A stretch of 64,000 bases of DNA from Phaseolus vulgaris (GCF_000499845.2 NC_023750.2:3779478-3843477); one strand, 5' to 3'. Counted from the first letter of the stretch, positions 12,480 through 24,106 are shown. The notes: generated from the sequence alone by a model not told the origin. Translations and numbers: made by a program.

Positions 12480-12800
12480 ATTGGAATAAAATTTATCAGT
12501 AATCTGGAATTAAATAAAACTTAAAGATTTGATCACTTTGGTGATTAACAAATCTATCATACAAATAATTCCAGAAATTATATCATTAATTGAAATAAAA
12601 ATTCATCCATAATTTGGAATTAAATAAAACTTAAAGATTTGATCACTTAGGTGATTACAAATCTATCATACAAATAATTCCATAAATAATATCATTATAT
12701 GAAATAAAATTTCATCCATAATTTGAAATTAAATAAAACTTAAAGATTTGATCACTTTGGTGATTACAAATCCATCATACAAGTAATTCCAAAATTTCAA
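12480..12800. repeat. Tandem repeat, about 110-bp unit x3, in Copia leader
   Basis: Three copies of a unit containing TTAAAGATTTGATCACTT, with anchor points near 12506, 12616 and 12726. It lies in the untranslated leader of the minus-strand Copia element. Confidence 0.85.
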
Positions 12801-12849
12801 TTTAAAATTAAATACATAAAGCGGAAATATAATTTTTCATTCCTCACTT

Positions 12850-13115
12850 TCAATCAATTAATTAAACTTTAATTTAATGTAAATTAAATTACATTATGAC
12901 ATAATAAAATTTCATTAAAACTTTAATTAAACTTTAATTTAATGCAAATAAAATTACATTAAAACATAATAAAATTTCATTAAATTTTAATTTAATGCAA
13001 ATAAAATTACATTAAAACATAATAAAATTTCATTAAAACTTTAATTAAGCATTAATTTAATTCAAATAAAAGTACATTGTAACATAACAAAATTTCTTTA
13101 AAATTACATTACAAA
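12850..13115. repeat. Tandem repeat, about 55-70-bp unit x4, in Copia leader
   Basis: Four AT-rich units, each with a TTTAATTTAATG-like start and an ACATAATAAAATTTC-like end. It is adjacent to the 110-bp array in the same leader. Confidence 0.8.
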
Positions 13116-13409
13116 TATAATAAAATAAAATAAAAATAAAAAATTCATACATGATACTATTTTATTTTCCCGTAACACAAATGCAACCAAATTAGTTGAT
13201 ACTATTCACAATAATAGGTGCATCCAAAAGGATAGGTGCATCCAAAAGGGACGTAAGGTGCAGGGAAGAATATAACAAACACTTAAAATAAATTTTGATG
13301 AATAATGGGTCATTCCATACGGGTCAACTATTATTGTGAATTCAATAGGTGCAGGAACGAATTCACATGTGCAGTTTCATCCCTTACCTAGGCACCAAAC
13401 GGTAGTTGA

Positions 13410-13620
13410 TGTAAACCTTAATACATAAACCCTAATTTTAAAATTAGGGTTTTTCAATTGGGATTATTTTAAAATTAGGGCTCTTTGATTTTGATGGTTT
13501 AGGACAATTAGGGATCTATTATAGAGGAATGAAAACCTTAATCTATAAATCCTAATTTTAAAATTAGAGTTCTTAAATTGAGAATATTTTAAAATTAGGG
13601 TTCTTTGATTTTAGAGAAGC
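13410..13620. repeat. Two about 120-bp direct repeats, each with inverted repeats
   Basis: The two units start with AAACCTTAAT (about 13413) and AAACCTTAAT (about 13533). Each contains the near-palindrome CCCTAATTTTAAAATTAGGG or a mutated form. It lies just downstream (element direction) of the primer-binding site, so it could fold as RNA hairpins in the 5' leader. Confidence 0.75.
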
Positions 13621-13650
13621 ATTAATGGAGAATCACAACATGAGCAACGA

Positions 13651-13663
13651 GGCTCTGATACCA
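13651..13663 (-). other. Primer-binding site (initiator tRNA-Met type)
   Basis: The minus strand reads TGGTATCAGAGCC directly inside the upper LTR, the standard plant Copia primer-binding site complementary to the 3' end of initiator tRNA-Met. It proves the minus orientation of the element. Confidence 0.9.
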
Positions 13664-13665
13664 CA

Positions 13666-14088
13666 TGTAAGTTTAAACATGAACACATTCAATTATGTTC
13701 ACAAATAGATCTTATCATATCATGATTCTCACACAATCATACAATCAAGAAGGAATAGACACTTACCTTGATCCATGAGTGATCCTAATTGAGCAATTAC
13801 TTTATCTCTTTTATCTCAATCTATCTCTTAGCAATTCCGTACTTGTCACACACTTTCGTGATGGTTAACACTGAGACAACTATTATTTGCAGAGACAGAA
13901 CCCTATAGCCTTTAGTTCCCAATCTCCATCAGATGTAGGTTTTCATTAGGTATATCATCATATATATATTTCTCATGTTAACCAATGGGCTCTTTATTCT
14001 ATTATTATTATTAAATCATATTTGGACCCAAAGCAACTCTAAGTCATGTGAGTCACTTTATAGAAATTAATTTACATAATTTCTTACA
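13666..14088 (-). repeat. 5' LTR of Copia element 8560-14088
   Basis: The plus strand starts TGTAAG and ends CTTACA, so the LTR has a 6-bp perfect terminal inverted repeat. It matches 8560-9000 with scattered substitutions and small indels, indicating an insertion that is not very recent. Confidence 0.88.
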
Positions 14089-14700
14089 TTAATATCTCTA
14101 AAATAGTCTCTAAAATTGAAATCACTCCAGCAACAACAACCCATCAACCAATAACTAACCAACAAACTAAATCGAATATAGACATACTAAAGGATCAAGA
14201 CACCAATCTGAAAACAAGAAGCAAGCTAATGGAACTTTAGAAGTGACCCAAGACCAAGTCTTCAGTTGAGACAAAAAGAAAATTTAAGAGTGATCCACCA
14301 CACCGCCTTTGAAGATGACCTTATTCTTATGGCACCAAATCTCCCTCACCACCACCATCCACACACTTTCCAAAACTAAATTAACAGATTCAGATGCATT
14401 ATAAATATTGAACTATAGGAGATGTGAGTAAAAACTTGGGGAGCAACCGACACCAACCTTAACCATGCAAAGCAAAGATTCCAAACAAGCCAAGAAAATC
14501 TACACCCAAAAAACAAGTGGTTAGTAGACTCCTCTTTTATCCCAAAAAAAAACAACAAAAAATACTATCAACCACAATTCCGCGTCTAGCCAAATTAACT
14601 TTAGAAGCAATCTTGTTTTCCAACACCCTCCAAGCTATAACGTGGGTCGAGGGTAAAGCCTTAATCCTCCAAAAGAATTTGAACCTACGTGATCTTTCCT
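14089..14700 (-). pseudogene. LINE 3' fragment (zf-RVT and C-terminal tail)
   Basis: The minus strand from about 14700 to 14400 translates as the zinc-binding reverse transcriptase tail of plant L1-type LINEs: IKALPSTHVIAWRVL, NKIASKVNLARRGI and ESTNHLFFGC. The downstream tail (14100-14370) gives the usual LINE C-terminus with VWMVVVREIWCHKNKVIF. It is 5' truncated and joined at about 14700 to gypsy gag sequence. Confidence 0.7.
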
Positions 14701-15390
14701 CTTCCATCTCTCCCCTAGTTTGATTTGTTCTCGAGGGTGCCTGTGTCCCCTTGGCCAACTTCCTTTTTATTTCTTCATTCTCTTGTATAAGAGCTTGGTT
14801 TTCTTCTTTGTTCCACGATTTCATCTCTGTCATCTCCCTCTAAAGGGCCAAAAATAGGGTCACGCAATCATTCTCAACTACTATTGAATTTGTTATTCTT
14901 TGCTCGCTAGTCATGTGTCTTGTAGTTACCATAAAGTCTTCTACGCCCTTCTCAGTCCCAGGATATGCGTCAATCGTTCTTGTATGGACCGGAAAGGTCT
15001 CATCTCAGGGATCATGTTCACCTACGTCTTCTCGATCTCTTCTTTGAACAGGTTTCGATAGTCAACACGCATGGGAGATACCTACAAAAGATCATCAAAC
15101 ACTCAAATCAGTATTTAATATGCAGTGATTGTAAAAAATAAATGTTATTAAATACGTTCTTGACTTGAATATGTTGAACTTATTTATAGAATCAAATCAA
15201 TGAGATGTGAAATCTAATTAACACAAATATCCCAACAAAATCTTGTATTAATCTAACATAAATACTTGATTAAATATGTTAAACTGATAATTAGATAAAA
15301 ATATTTTTAAGAAACCGTGATATACTCGATCACATAATCCTCGAGTGACACATCTCTGACATGTAATTCTTTTATTTTTTGTTAACACTT
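14700..15390 (-). mobile_element. Ty3/gypsy fragment B: gag start, leader and LTR part
   Basis: Homologous to 7850-8559 in the same minus orientation. Shared blocks include the coding segment with SWNKEENQALIQENEE, the AGTCAACACGCATGGGAG-like stretch, and a tail ending in TTTTTTGTTAACACTTTC. It is a second, partial copy of the gypsy element end, separated from copy A by the Copia and LINE sequences. Confidence 0.65.
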
Positions 15391-17798
15391 TCAATCCTTT
15401 ATATTATTCGATTATTCATTACATTTAATCGTTTTTAAACTTAAATTCAGTTTACTTTTATGTTTATTTATTTTTTTAAAATTTTGTTTTCATTAATTCA
15501 CCTGTAATTATATATCGTAATCCTTGTACATTTACTTTTAATATCTTCTACATTGCTCTAAATATATGTGGTTTACAATTATTATTTTTCAATTAATCTT
15601 TACTATTTCTAACCATTCTTCCTGTTTTTTCGGCTGAATTTTCATTTTCGAATTCTAACATTTTTTATCATAAAATTTTAAAATAAAAAAATAGTTAAAT
15701 TTTACTTACATCTTTTTAAATCCAAATGCTGAATTTCTAATAATCTTAAATATAAATTTTGACTCGTATACTAATGAATTAATTACTTCCTTTAAATTTA
15801 TAAAAAAAAATTAACTACAAATCAATTTTTTTTTAAAAAAAATTGTAATATATTATAAGCCTAAAAATGAATCGTTGATTTTTGGTTAAAATATATTATA
15901 ACCGAAAACAGTAACTAAGAATTTTCCATTTTCTTCCGGGAATTTCATTTTTTATGTAAATTAATTCTACACAGTATTGTCTCAAAAAGTTGAAATTAAA
16001 AGTTAAAGTGCTTGAACCTTTTAGCTTCAAGTTAAATAGCACATAATAAAGATTAAAAAAGTGGTTTTCATAGCACGTTTTATGTTCTTTAATATTTTTA
16101 TTCAATAGAATAAAAAAGTAACAAGGATTTAGAAAGACAGGTGGCTAGGATCTTTGTGATTTGTGAGTTGGCCCAAATTTCTTATTCTTATAAACCTGCA
16201 TTTTCCTACTAGCTTTATATCCAAACTTAAAAACAACCATAAACATACTCATCCATCATCATCCACATGCTATATTCATTCCCAAAAAAGATAACCCTAC
16301 TTCTCAAATCCTTCCTTGTGTTCAACATTTATCCATAAAATACATATAACTTTACCTTGCAAATTTCATAATTTATAAAAATAAATACATTCAAATATCT
16401 TACTTTAAATTATTTTAACTTTTAAATATTTATTTTGGATGATATAATTTTAAATAAAATATTTAATCATTAAAATATTATTTATATATTAGATATTAAT
16501 AATTAAAAAATATTAATATTAATGACATTAATATTGACAAAATAATTTTAATTAATTTTTGTCAAAATTATCTTTAGTTAAATTTGATTATAACTATTTA
16601 ATTAATTGGAGTTATTTTTATGGTATTGTTGGTTGAGGTGTTCTTACGCTGAATTTATAACCATTGCCAAAATAATATTGATGTAAATGGTAAAAAGATA
16701 ATTGTAATCGACATGCAAAAGGTCAGGATTAACGTAAAAAAAAAGTAATTATTATAAACATGACACACAAGAAAAATACTAACTTTTATAAAGAAGTAAT
16801 TCCAACTGAAATCAAACTGACTAAAGAATACCAAAAAAAAACATTAATTTAAAAATGTACAAAAAAATCATTTTTTATGAAATATAAAATTATCTAATTT
16901 TATGTAATATCACTATTTAGAATTATAAAAAAATTGAAAATCCCTTTCTTAAACAAAATATTTATCATAAACATTTTAAATTCTCTATAAAATTAAATTA
17001 TTTTATTAAATTTTTTTTATTGAAACTCATTATTAATTAAACTGAAATTTTAAATGAAGGATTAACACAACAAAAAATACACACAAAATGTTAATATTTT
17101 TATTTAATATCATCATTTATATATTTATTATGAGTATATGAGCATTTAACATAATTCTTTTAATCAATAACTTTTTATTTTTATCTTTATCTTATATTCT
17201 CTTTGTTTTTAATTATAAATATTTAAAACAAATTTATAGTCAGACTATTTTAATTGCTTTTGGAATCACTGATTTTTTTTTCAAAAAGCTCTTCATCACT
17301 TCAGTTAATAGTTAATAAATTTTCAATTTTTTTGCTGTATGAAGATTTTATTAAAATAAGTTATGAATAATCAAATAATCCTACATTAATTATACTAGTC
17401 ATTATAAATATAAAATATAATTTATATACATAAATATGTATTTTATTTTAAAATATAATTAATTTATATATTAAAAATATATTAATTACAAATAATAATT
17501 ATACACAAATAAATACTATCAATAAGGTAGAGATACAGCAAATGTTACTTCAACTAATAGTTATATTACAGATGATATTTATTAGTTTCATATTAATTAT
17601 AATAATTTTTTTAGAAAAAATAATATATTTAAATTTTGTGTTAAGAATATTAATGATTAATAATAAACATAATGAAAAGAAGTCCACAAGTTGTGTCTGA
17701 TGACCTTCCGGTTCACTAAACGGCAACCCTATCCCCTCAAACGACCCCACCCTTCCTTCCCGTTACTACCTTATCCAACTACTGTCTCAATCAACTCA
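15391..17798. other. AT-rich spacer upstream of the DUF506 gene
   Basis: Very AT-rich and largely without open frames. One 23-codon ORF (16267-16338) sits about 75 bp downstream of a TATAAA-like site near 16189 and a GGCCCA motif near 16170. It matches no family I know. No mobile element is recognised. Confidence 0.4.
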
Positions 17799-18198
17799 CC
17801 ACGTGCCACGCTCATGCAAGCTCACCTATAACTCGTGCACACATGGTGGAATCACGCTCTCACACGTCACGGGTGCAAGACTTGACCCGAATATAAGTGG
17901 ATATGCCAAGCATCTCACAACAACCCCACATTCCCGTCATTCGGATCCTACCCGCATATCCCCATTTTAACTTCGCCAAACTTCAAATGAGTCAAATCAC
18001 ACACAACATTGAATCAAGATCACAGCAATCATTTTAAATCTGAAACTGTTTTCCACGAATATTCTCCAGAAAATTCCAGCGTTTTGTTCGTCTTTATAAG
18101 TAACTTCCACAGACACAAACCATTCTCAACCCAATCCATCACCAAATCTAGCAATTCATTATTAATTGATCCAAAAAATTTCAGAAAAATACGAATCA
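17799..18198 (+). promoter_or_regulatory. Putative promoter and 5' UTR of the DUF506 gene
   Basis: The sequence becomes C-rich ahead of the gene. A G-box CACGTG lies at 17800-17805 and an ACACGTCACG segment near 17862; both contain ACGT cores of the type bound by bZIP factors. TATAAG-like elements lie at about 17891 and 18096; the second would give a 5' UTR of about 70-75 bases. Assignment is by motif and position only. Confidence 0.4.
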
Positions 18199-19098
18199 AT
18201 GGTGGTTTTAGCAAGAAAGAAACGAGTTACTGACCCGTTCAACGACGAAGCCAAAGCTCGTCTCGTCGGAGGCGACCGCCGGCTACTAAGCTACATCAGC
18301 AGCGGGAGCGAACATTCCGGTGACGGCGACTCGCCGTGCCTCTCCGAACTCGTGCATGATTTCCTCGAGGACAATGACAACTCGGACGATAGCTCAGCGA
18401 AGAACGATATTGACTCGGACCGAGTCGACTCGGTCGCCGATTGCATCGACTCGGTGGATGAACTTCTAATGCTAAGCGAATCCAACGCTTCCGACTCATA
18501 CAAAAACTTGCTTCTCGCGCACGCTTCGGAGGCCGCGGAGAAATTCGCGCTTTTGAAGGAACAAAACATTTCGACGTATCTGCGAAACGCGATGTCGTTT
18601 TTGCGGCAGAACGGACACAATGCCGCGATCTGCAAAACGCGGTGGGACTCTTCCGGTGGCAGCACAGCGGGTAGCTATGACTTTATCGACGTGGTGCGAT
18701 CGGAACAGTCCACGTGGCATAAGAGGTACTTCGTGGACCTTGATTTCGTCGGCCAGTTCGAGATCGCACGGCCAACGAGTGAGTACCTAGAGTTTCTGAC
18801 CTACGTTCCGAGAATATTCGTTGGAACCGCAGAGGAGTTGAAACGCACCGTTCGGATCTTGTGCGGTGTTGCTAAGCGTTGTTTTAGGAAACGAGGGTTA
18901 ACTGTGCCTCCGTGGAGAAAAAACCGGTACATGCAGAACAAGTGGTTTGCTCCGTATCGGAGAACAACGAACCCTGTTCAGGGAAATCCGGTTCCCACCG
19001 TCGTCTCTGCGTTGAGTGGTGCAAAATGTAGGTTTGTGGGCTTCGACGACTCCGTTTCGGAGGCCAGACGCGGCAGTGTGGTTGTCCTTACGAGATGA
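18199..19098 (+). CDS. DUF506 (PDDEXK-like) family protein
   Basis: A single-exon gene of 299 codons, starting at the first ATG of the frame; the open frame extends upstream without another ATG. The N-terminus has KKRVTDPFNDEAKARL, then an acidic serine-rich stretch (residues 33-80). The conserved DUF506 core follows: CKTRWDSSGGS (145-155), YDFIDVV (160-166), RYFVDLDFVGQFEIARP (176-192), the PRIFVGTAEELKR block (204-216), and VPPWRKNRYMQNKWF (236-250). The family is plant-specific and assigned to the PDDEXK nuclease-like fold, but catalytic activity and substrate are not established. Acidic residues D164, D180, D182 and E188 are candidate core residues. Codon use is visibly more GC-rich than the flanks. 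No close neighbour suggests its role. Family call is strong; function is unknown. Confidence 0.93.
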   Translation: MVVLARKKRVTDPFNDEAKARLVGGDRRLLSYISSGSEHSGDGDSPCLSELVHDFLEDNDNSDDSSAKNDIDSDRVDSVADCIDSVDELLMLSESNASDSYKNLLLAHASEAAEKFALLKEQNISTYLRNAMSFLRQNGHNAAICKTRWDSSGGSTAGSYDFIDVVRSEQSTWHKRYFVDLDFVGQFEIARPTSEYLEFLTYVPRIFVGTAEELKRTVRILCGVAKRCFRKRGLTVPPWRKNRYMQNKWFAPYRRTTNPVQGNPVPTVVSALSGAKCRFVGFDDSVSEARRGSVVVLTR

Positions 19099-19847
19099 TT
19101 AATGATTTTTTTAAGTTTTTTTTTTTTTTTTAGTTTAGTTTAGTGTTGCATGTAAGATTTTGTAAAAAAGAAATAATAGTTTAAATTCACTGAAAATTAT
19201 GGTTGTTGAGATATATTATTGCGTCTACTTTTTTTATATTATTGCGCATAAATACATTGAATTTATATGCGGCAAATGAACGTTGTTGTTTATTCTAAGC
19301 GGCGAATAGGATGTTATTTTAGAGGCGCATCTGACCATCCAGAGTGTAAAGAAACTTTTGTATAATTGAAAAAAAAACAATGTTTTGGATAATGAATTCG
19401 GAAGGGGACAAACACGTGAATGTTTTGGATTTTTAAAAGTCAGATTCCTAGGGGAAAAAACCTTCGTTGGAATAATAATAAAATAATGAGCAAAATACAT
19501 TTTAAAATTAATAAATTAAATTAGAGATAAGTACATTTTGTTCATGATATTAATAAATTGAACAAAAGATTGAATTATTTGGTCCATGAAATTAATATAA
19601 TGTTGACTCAAATCTTTCCTTTTTAAAGCGCAGATAATGTGGTCCTGCGTTTAGACAATGGTAGACATCGAATTGATTGCTGGTGTGATAGGTGTGAGCA
19701 TATGGTGTTTCTTGCTATAATAAAGGGACAGTTGGCTTGAGAGAACAGGTTGTCGTGGAATCAAATATTTTTAGTTATTTGTTTTTCTATGGTGAAAAAT
19801 TAGGATAGCGGGTCATCTCATTACTAGTTCATGATAGAAAGGTCACG
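19099..19847. other. 3' flank of the DUF506 gene
   Basis: A T-rich run follows the stop (about 19105-19135). The rest is AT-rich spacer. No gene or element recognised. Confidence 0.4.
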
Positions 19848-20226
19848 TGATAACATGTGACTGATCTATACATGATGAGTTATGGGTTGACCAAGTCAGC
19901 AAGATTAACTCATAATTAAGAGTTGTTTAGCGTAATCTTAAACACAAACAAACATCCTAATCTGGCCCACCAACAAAGGTCCATTAAGGTAATATAAATA
20001 GCGCAGATTCTAAGAATCAAGTACATTATCTACAATACTCTGACAATCGAGTGTCGACATCCTTACTGACTTGATCGTCGGAGTGCCTTCTGCAGGTACC
20101 ATCCGAGCCTGGGTCACCAGACGATCAAGAGGAGGAAGGCGAAGCAAGAAGCTGAGTGTAGAAGCGAGCGACCGAGTGGAGGAGCAAAGCAATCGTTCTC
20201 TAGGCCCCAACACCCGTTCGAGAACA
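19848..20226 (+). mobile_element. Probable Ty3/gypsy LTR fragment or solo LTR
   Basis: It has the character of an LTR promoter: an AATATAAATA TATA box at 19991-20000, then a GC-richer downstream segment with GACTTGATCGTCGGAGTGCC (about 20068-20087) and TGCAGGTACC, as is common in legume Tat/Ogre-type LTRs. Proposed ends are TG at 19848 and CA at 20226, but the flanking 5-mers do not match, so the borders are uncertain. No gag or pol adjoins it. Confidence 0.45.
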
Positions 20227-20850
20227 ATTTGTAAAATGTAGGTTGAGTTGGTCCATTTCGCGTAATGAACACAGGTTGTACTCTTTGTCCCGTCCTACAT
20301 AAGGGTTAGCCCATGGGTTTGTGGGCTAGTTCGCATTCGTTTTTTTTAAAAAAAAAAATCAATAAAAATATTTTTTACTTTTTGCTCTTAAAAAATTGTC
20401 AAATTGAACCTATATTTGATAGTATCAAACATCAATATTTTTTCTTCCATTTCAAACATAGTCAAACATCAATAATTCAATTAAAATAAAAATCAAATAT
20501 TAATATTCTTCCATTTCAAAAACATTAAAAATAGTTAATTCAAAAACATTAAACATAAACATCATTACAATAAACATAGTTGCAGCGTTGGAATGAAGGA
20601 ATATGAATGGAAAAGGAAAACTTATTTTTTTCAGTTCAATTTGCCTTGTCATTGCTAAGTCAACACACAAACTTTTCTTTTTATGCTACCCAACAGGCCA
20701 GTCTGCCCTGCCCTGTAGTTGGCCCGCGCGGGATATGGATTATGTGGAGCGAGCTAAAGCGGGTCGATGAGTTGAAAAACTGAGTTTGTCCCGCATCTTT
20801 TACTAGTGAGACGCGGGATGGCCCGTATGACCTGTCCGGCTTTATCATCC
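20227..20850. repeat. Unclassified repeat with GC-rich ends
   Basis: Both ends (20227-20335 and 20695-20850) are unusually GC-rich, with repeated GGCCCG, CCCGC and GGGCTAG words. The middle is AT-rich. This composition resembles non-autonomous hAT-like repeats of legumes, but I could not define clean terminal inverted repeats or a target duplication. Confidence 0.3.
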
Positions 20851-23319
20851 TTGTGTAAAAGGAAGTGTGAAATGGAAGAAAAAGAATAAATAAAAAATGA
20901 CATTATTTGTTATACAAAGGGATGAGAGAATCTTTTCCTAATTGAACAATTACTTTTCATCGAACTTTGTTTTCTATCTTTATTTTTTATTTTCAATATT
21001 GGGAGAACACTTGCTAAGGATGCTATGATACTTGAATAAATGTTTAATATTTCATACAAAATATACCTAATAATGACATATTTTTGTTTTTGTTGTTGCA
21101 CTTATTTATATGACTCTAATGATGAGTTATGTTATTGTGTTGAGTTGAGATTCACATGCAAATCATGATTAAAAATATATTATCTAATTTTTTTTATGAT
21201 TTAATTTTATTAATTATTTTTTTTTTTATTTTAATACATTTAAATATATCGATCTATACCAGATATTGAATAATCATCCACTCCAACTAGTACACGGTTA
21301 AAATAAGTAGAATAGAAAAGAAAATATTACAAACTTTGAATGAACTTGCTTGATTCTTTGATTATAAAAAAGAAAATGAGAATTATTATGGAATTACTAT
21401 TATATTTTAAGTGACTTATTTTTAATTTTAAAATCAATTAATAATTGACTTTTCTAAAATTATCTTTGTATAATCATTATAGCATGTTTATATTTGATTA
21501 TTTATATTTCTTCGTGTAAAATGTATATTACAACACCTATATAGTTATCATGATTTATGTATAATTAATTATGTTTTTGTATATAATTAATTATGCAGGT
21601 CTTTAGATTAATGTGGTTTTAGATTACTTGCATAATCAATTACGTGGGTATCTTACATCTTAAAATCAACATTTTATAATCATTTAAGTAGCTCATTCAA
21701 GATTAAAGGGCAATTAATTATATATAACCTTTAAAATTAAAAAGTGACGGAATAAAGGTATATAGTTTGTTTTTTTTATGAACTTTTTATGTGTAGTGGA
21801 GTAGAATACTTCAATAATTATTAATAATTATTAAGAAGTTTAAGTCTAATTTAATTTTATACTATTGATGTATAAGATGAGGTTTACATTCTGATAGTGT
21901 TCGATAGTCGGTGTAATAATAGGTTCAATAAATTCTCTTTATGATAAGTTCTAAATGAAACCGATATCGAATCGTTCATAAACATAGTCAAATACACAAA
22001 TTGACAGTTTCGACATGATGGGATGTGATGAAAATCTCATATCAACTAAAAATAAAAACATTTTATAATATATAAATATGTACAAACCTAATTTATAAGG
22101 TTGAGTTAACTTAAAATTCATTTCATAATAATAAGTTAATAAATACATATATTAAAACAAAATCCATAAGAATAAAAATTTTGTTGCCCCGGATTGATTG
22201 ACGTAACACTGAAGAATTTTGCAACCTATGCGATTAGGAAAAATTACTAGTCAACACATAAATATGACTTATTTTTTAATTTTTTTATCATATGTATAAA
22301 TATATCTGTTTATTAATTTTTTTGAATTTATAGTATTTTAATAAATATTCATTTTAATTTTGAATAATTTATTTTGGAGATGAAATTTAAATTTTTATAT
22401 AAGTTAATTAAATATAATTAAAATAATTTAATAATTTAGTTAGTTAAAGAGCTAAAAGTGAATTAATATTAAAACCTTTTAAAGAAAATATTTTGAAAAG
22501 GTCAAGAAAGAAATAAAAAAATAGAAAAATAATAATTGAGCAAAGAAAGTAATATGTATTTAAAAGTAAGTATAAATGAATGAGGAAAGAAAATTTGACA
22601 AAATTTATATGTCATTAAATTAAAATGAAATACAATTTTTTTTGGGTAAGTATACAATTGAAAGAGAAAATTATAACTCTGCAAATGTTATATAAAATAT
22701 AAAATATTATACATATTTTAGAGATATAAATTTGACCTAAACTATTTAATGTAAAATTTAATGGATGTATTTAAAAATAAGAAAATAATTATTGTGGTAA
22801 GATGTGAATGCAAACTTAAGAAAAGAAAAATGCAAGCTAAAACCTTGTTTCGGTAACTTTAACAAAATATTGATCTCATAATATCTCTAGTCTATTGATC
22901 TCATAATATCTCTAGTCTATAATGGAACAACTTATTTTGAACCAAGATTTCCCTCTGATGTGCATGGTGGTTCAAAAAGAGGTGACTTCTTAGAAATGAA
23001 ACACAAGTCCATTTTAAATATTTATCTACAAAGTATATAATACAAGCATTAATAGTGAGTGTAAGTCCATAGTTTATTCTTAATTACCCAAGTGTCCTAA
23101 GCTTCACCACATGTTCTATACATGCAAATTGAATATATAGCAGAATAATTCTTTAATTATGGGGCCTCTTTTTATTCTCTTATACAGGAACATGTGACTA
23201 ATTCAAGAACAAGTGTGTTTTACCAGTCACCATGTTATACATAACATGCAATAATTGAAAATTTTCTCCTTTATATTAATAGTAATAAAAGAAATAAACA
23301 AAAAGAAAACATGAATTCT
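20851..23319. other. AT-rich spacer
   Basis: No supported gene. A perfect 25-bp tandem duplication containing TCTCATAATATCTCTAGTC lies at about 22871-22920. The remainder is low-complexity AT-rich sequence. Confidence 0.4.
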
Positions 23320-23324
23320 TATAC

Positions 23325-23625
23325 TCATTGAATCTTACCTCCAAATGAATCACAAAATAGTTTAGTAAGTTTTGAGTCACGAAATGGCACATGTGCATTA
23401 TTTCCTACAAGTACGTTAATCCATTTCCCTAATGCATTCAAGGACAAATTGATATATTTAGCTTCTTTTAATGTATGTCCTTCACTTCCTATTAAGTCAA
23501 CAAAAAATGAAACGATCTTATTAAGCAACATAGATGGTATAGCACGTAAAATATTCCTGATTGCATGAATAATAGGTCTTTGCCATCTGGTGATTTTATC
23601 AAGCCTACCTCTTAAATATGCTATT
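23325..23625 (-). pseudogene. Kinesin motor-domain exon relic
   Basis: The minus strand carries a kinesin motor segment: [33 protein letters not shown] and [13 protein letters not shown], followed by a GG/GTAAGA sequence that looks like a surviving splice donor. It best resembles ARM-repeat (ARK/KIN-UB type) kinesins from memory. Compared with VDLAGSER it lacks the Arg and several residues, so there is an internal deletion. In the same frame upstream (23520-23625) is [13 protein letters not shown] and [11 protein letters not shown], which is not kinesin and which I do not recognise. No flanking exons are found. Probably a captured or duplicated genomic fragment. Confidence 0.65.
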
Positions 23626-24106
23626 GTTTTTATTTTGACTACTTAGAATATTTTTCTCCAAATTCTAAGAAGAAACATAATTGCATATCTTTTCATCTTG
23701 TGTAATCAACATTTACCTTGAGTGTGAATTACATCAATCAACACTTAGATTTCATATTTTTTTCAAAGTATTTATATATCAAGATATAAAATTTAAAGGA
23801 AAAAAAGGGAAGACAAATATGGATTGTTTCATTAAGTAAAGTCTTTGATAATTTGAAGTCACTAAAAATAAATGGATATAAAGAGATCACAAAATCACTT
23901 TATTAAATGTACAAACCTCACTTGTTAATTTGCTCTGAACCAACAAGATTAACCAGAATCAACTTGCCTTCCGAACAAGAATAAATATAGTGTCTTAAAT
24001 ATAAATTTAATAATTTTGGTTCCCAATTTTTCTCTCACTATTTTCATTTATGATATATTTGTAATTATTTGTAACTTTAAATTGTGAAATAAATTATGCT
24101 AAATAT

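Larger units (their letters stand above)
8560..14088 (-). mobile_element. Copia retrotransposon with both LTRs, internally degenerate
   Basis: A minus-strand element of about 5.5 kb bounded by direct LTRs at 8560-9000 and 13666-14088. The LTRs begin TGTTAG/TGTAAG and end CTTACA. A primer-binding site matching initiator tRNA-Met adjoins the upper LTR and a purine tract adjoins the lower LTR. The flanking 5-mers are TTAAC (8555-8559) and TTAAT (14089-14093), a one-mismatch candidate target duplication. Gag and parts of pol remain, but the protease, integrase core and first half of RT are missing or unreadable. The long leader (12040-13650) is full of tandem repeats. Confidence 0.88.

Noticed and set aside
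15400..17700. Short ORFs in AT-rich spacer, such as 15896-16105 minus and 17550-17750 minus
   Set aside because: Low-complexity composition, no domain and no promoter context; expected by chance.
18291..18720. Antisense ORFs of 67-124 codons over the DUF506 gene
   Set aside because: They overlap a well-supported single-exon gene with GC-rich codons, which produces long open antisense frames by chance.
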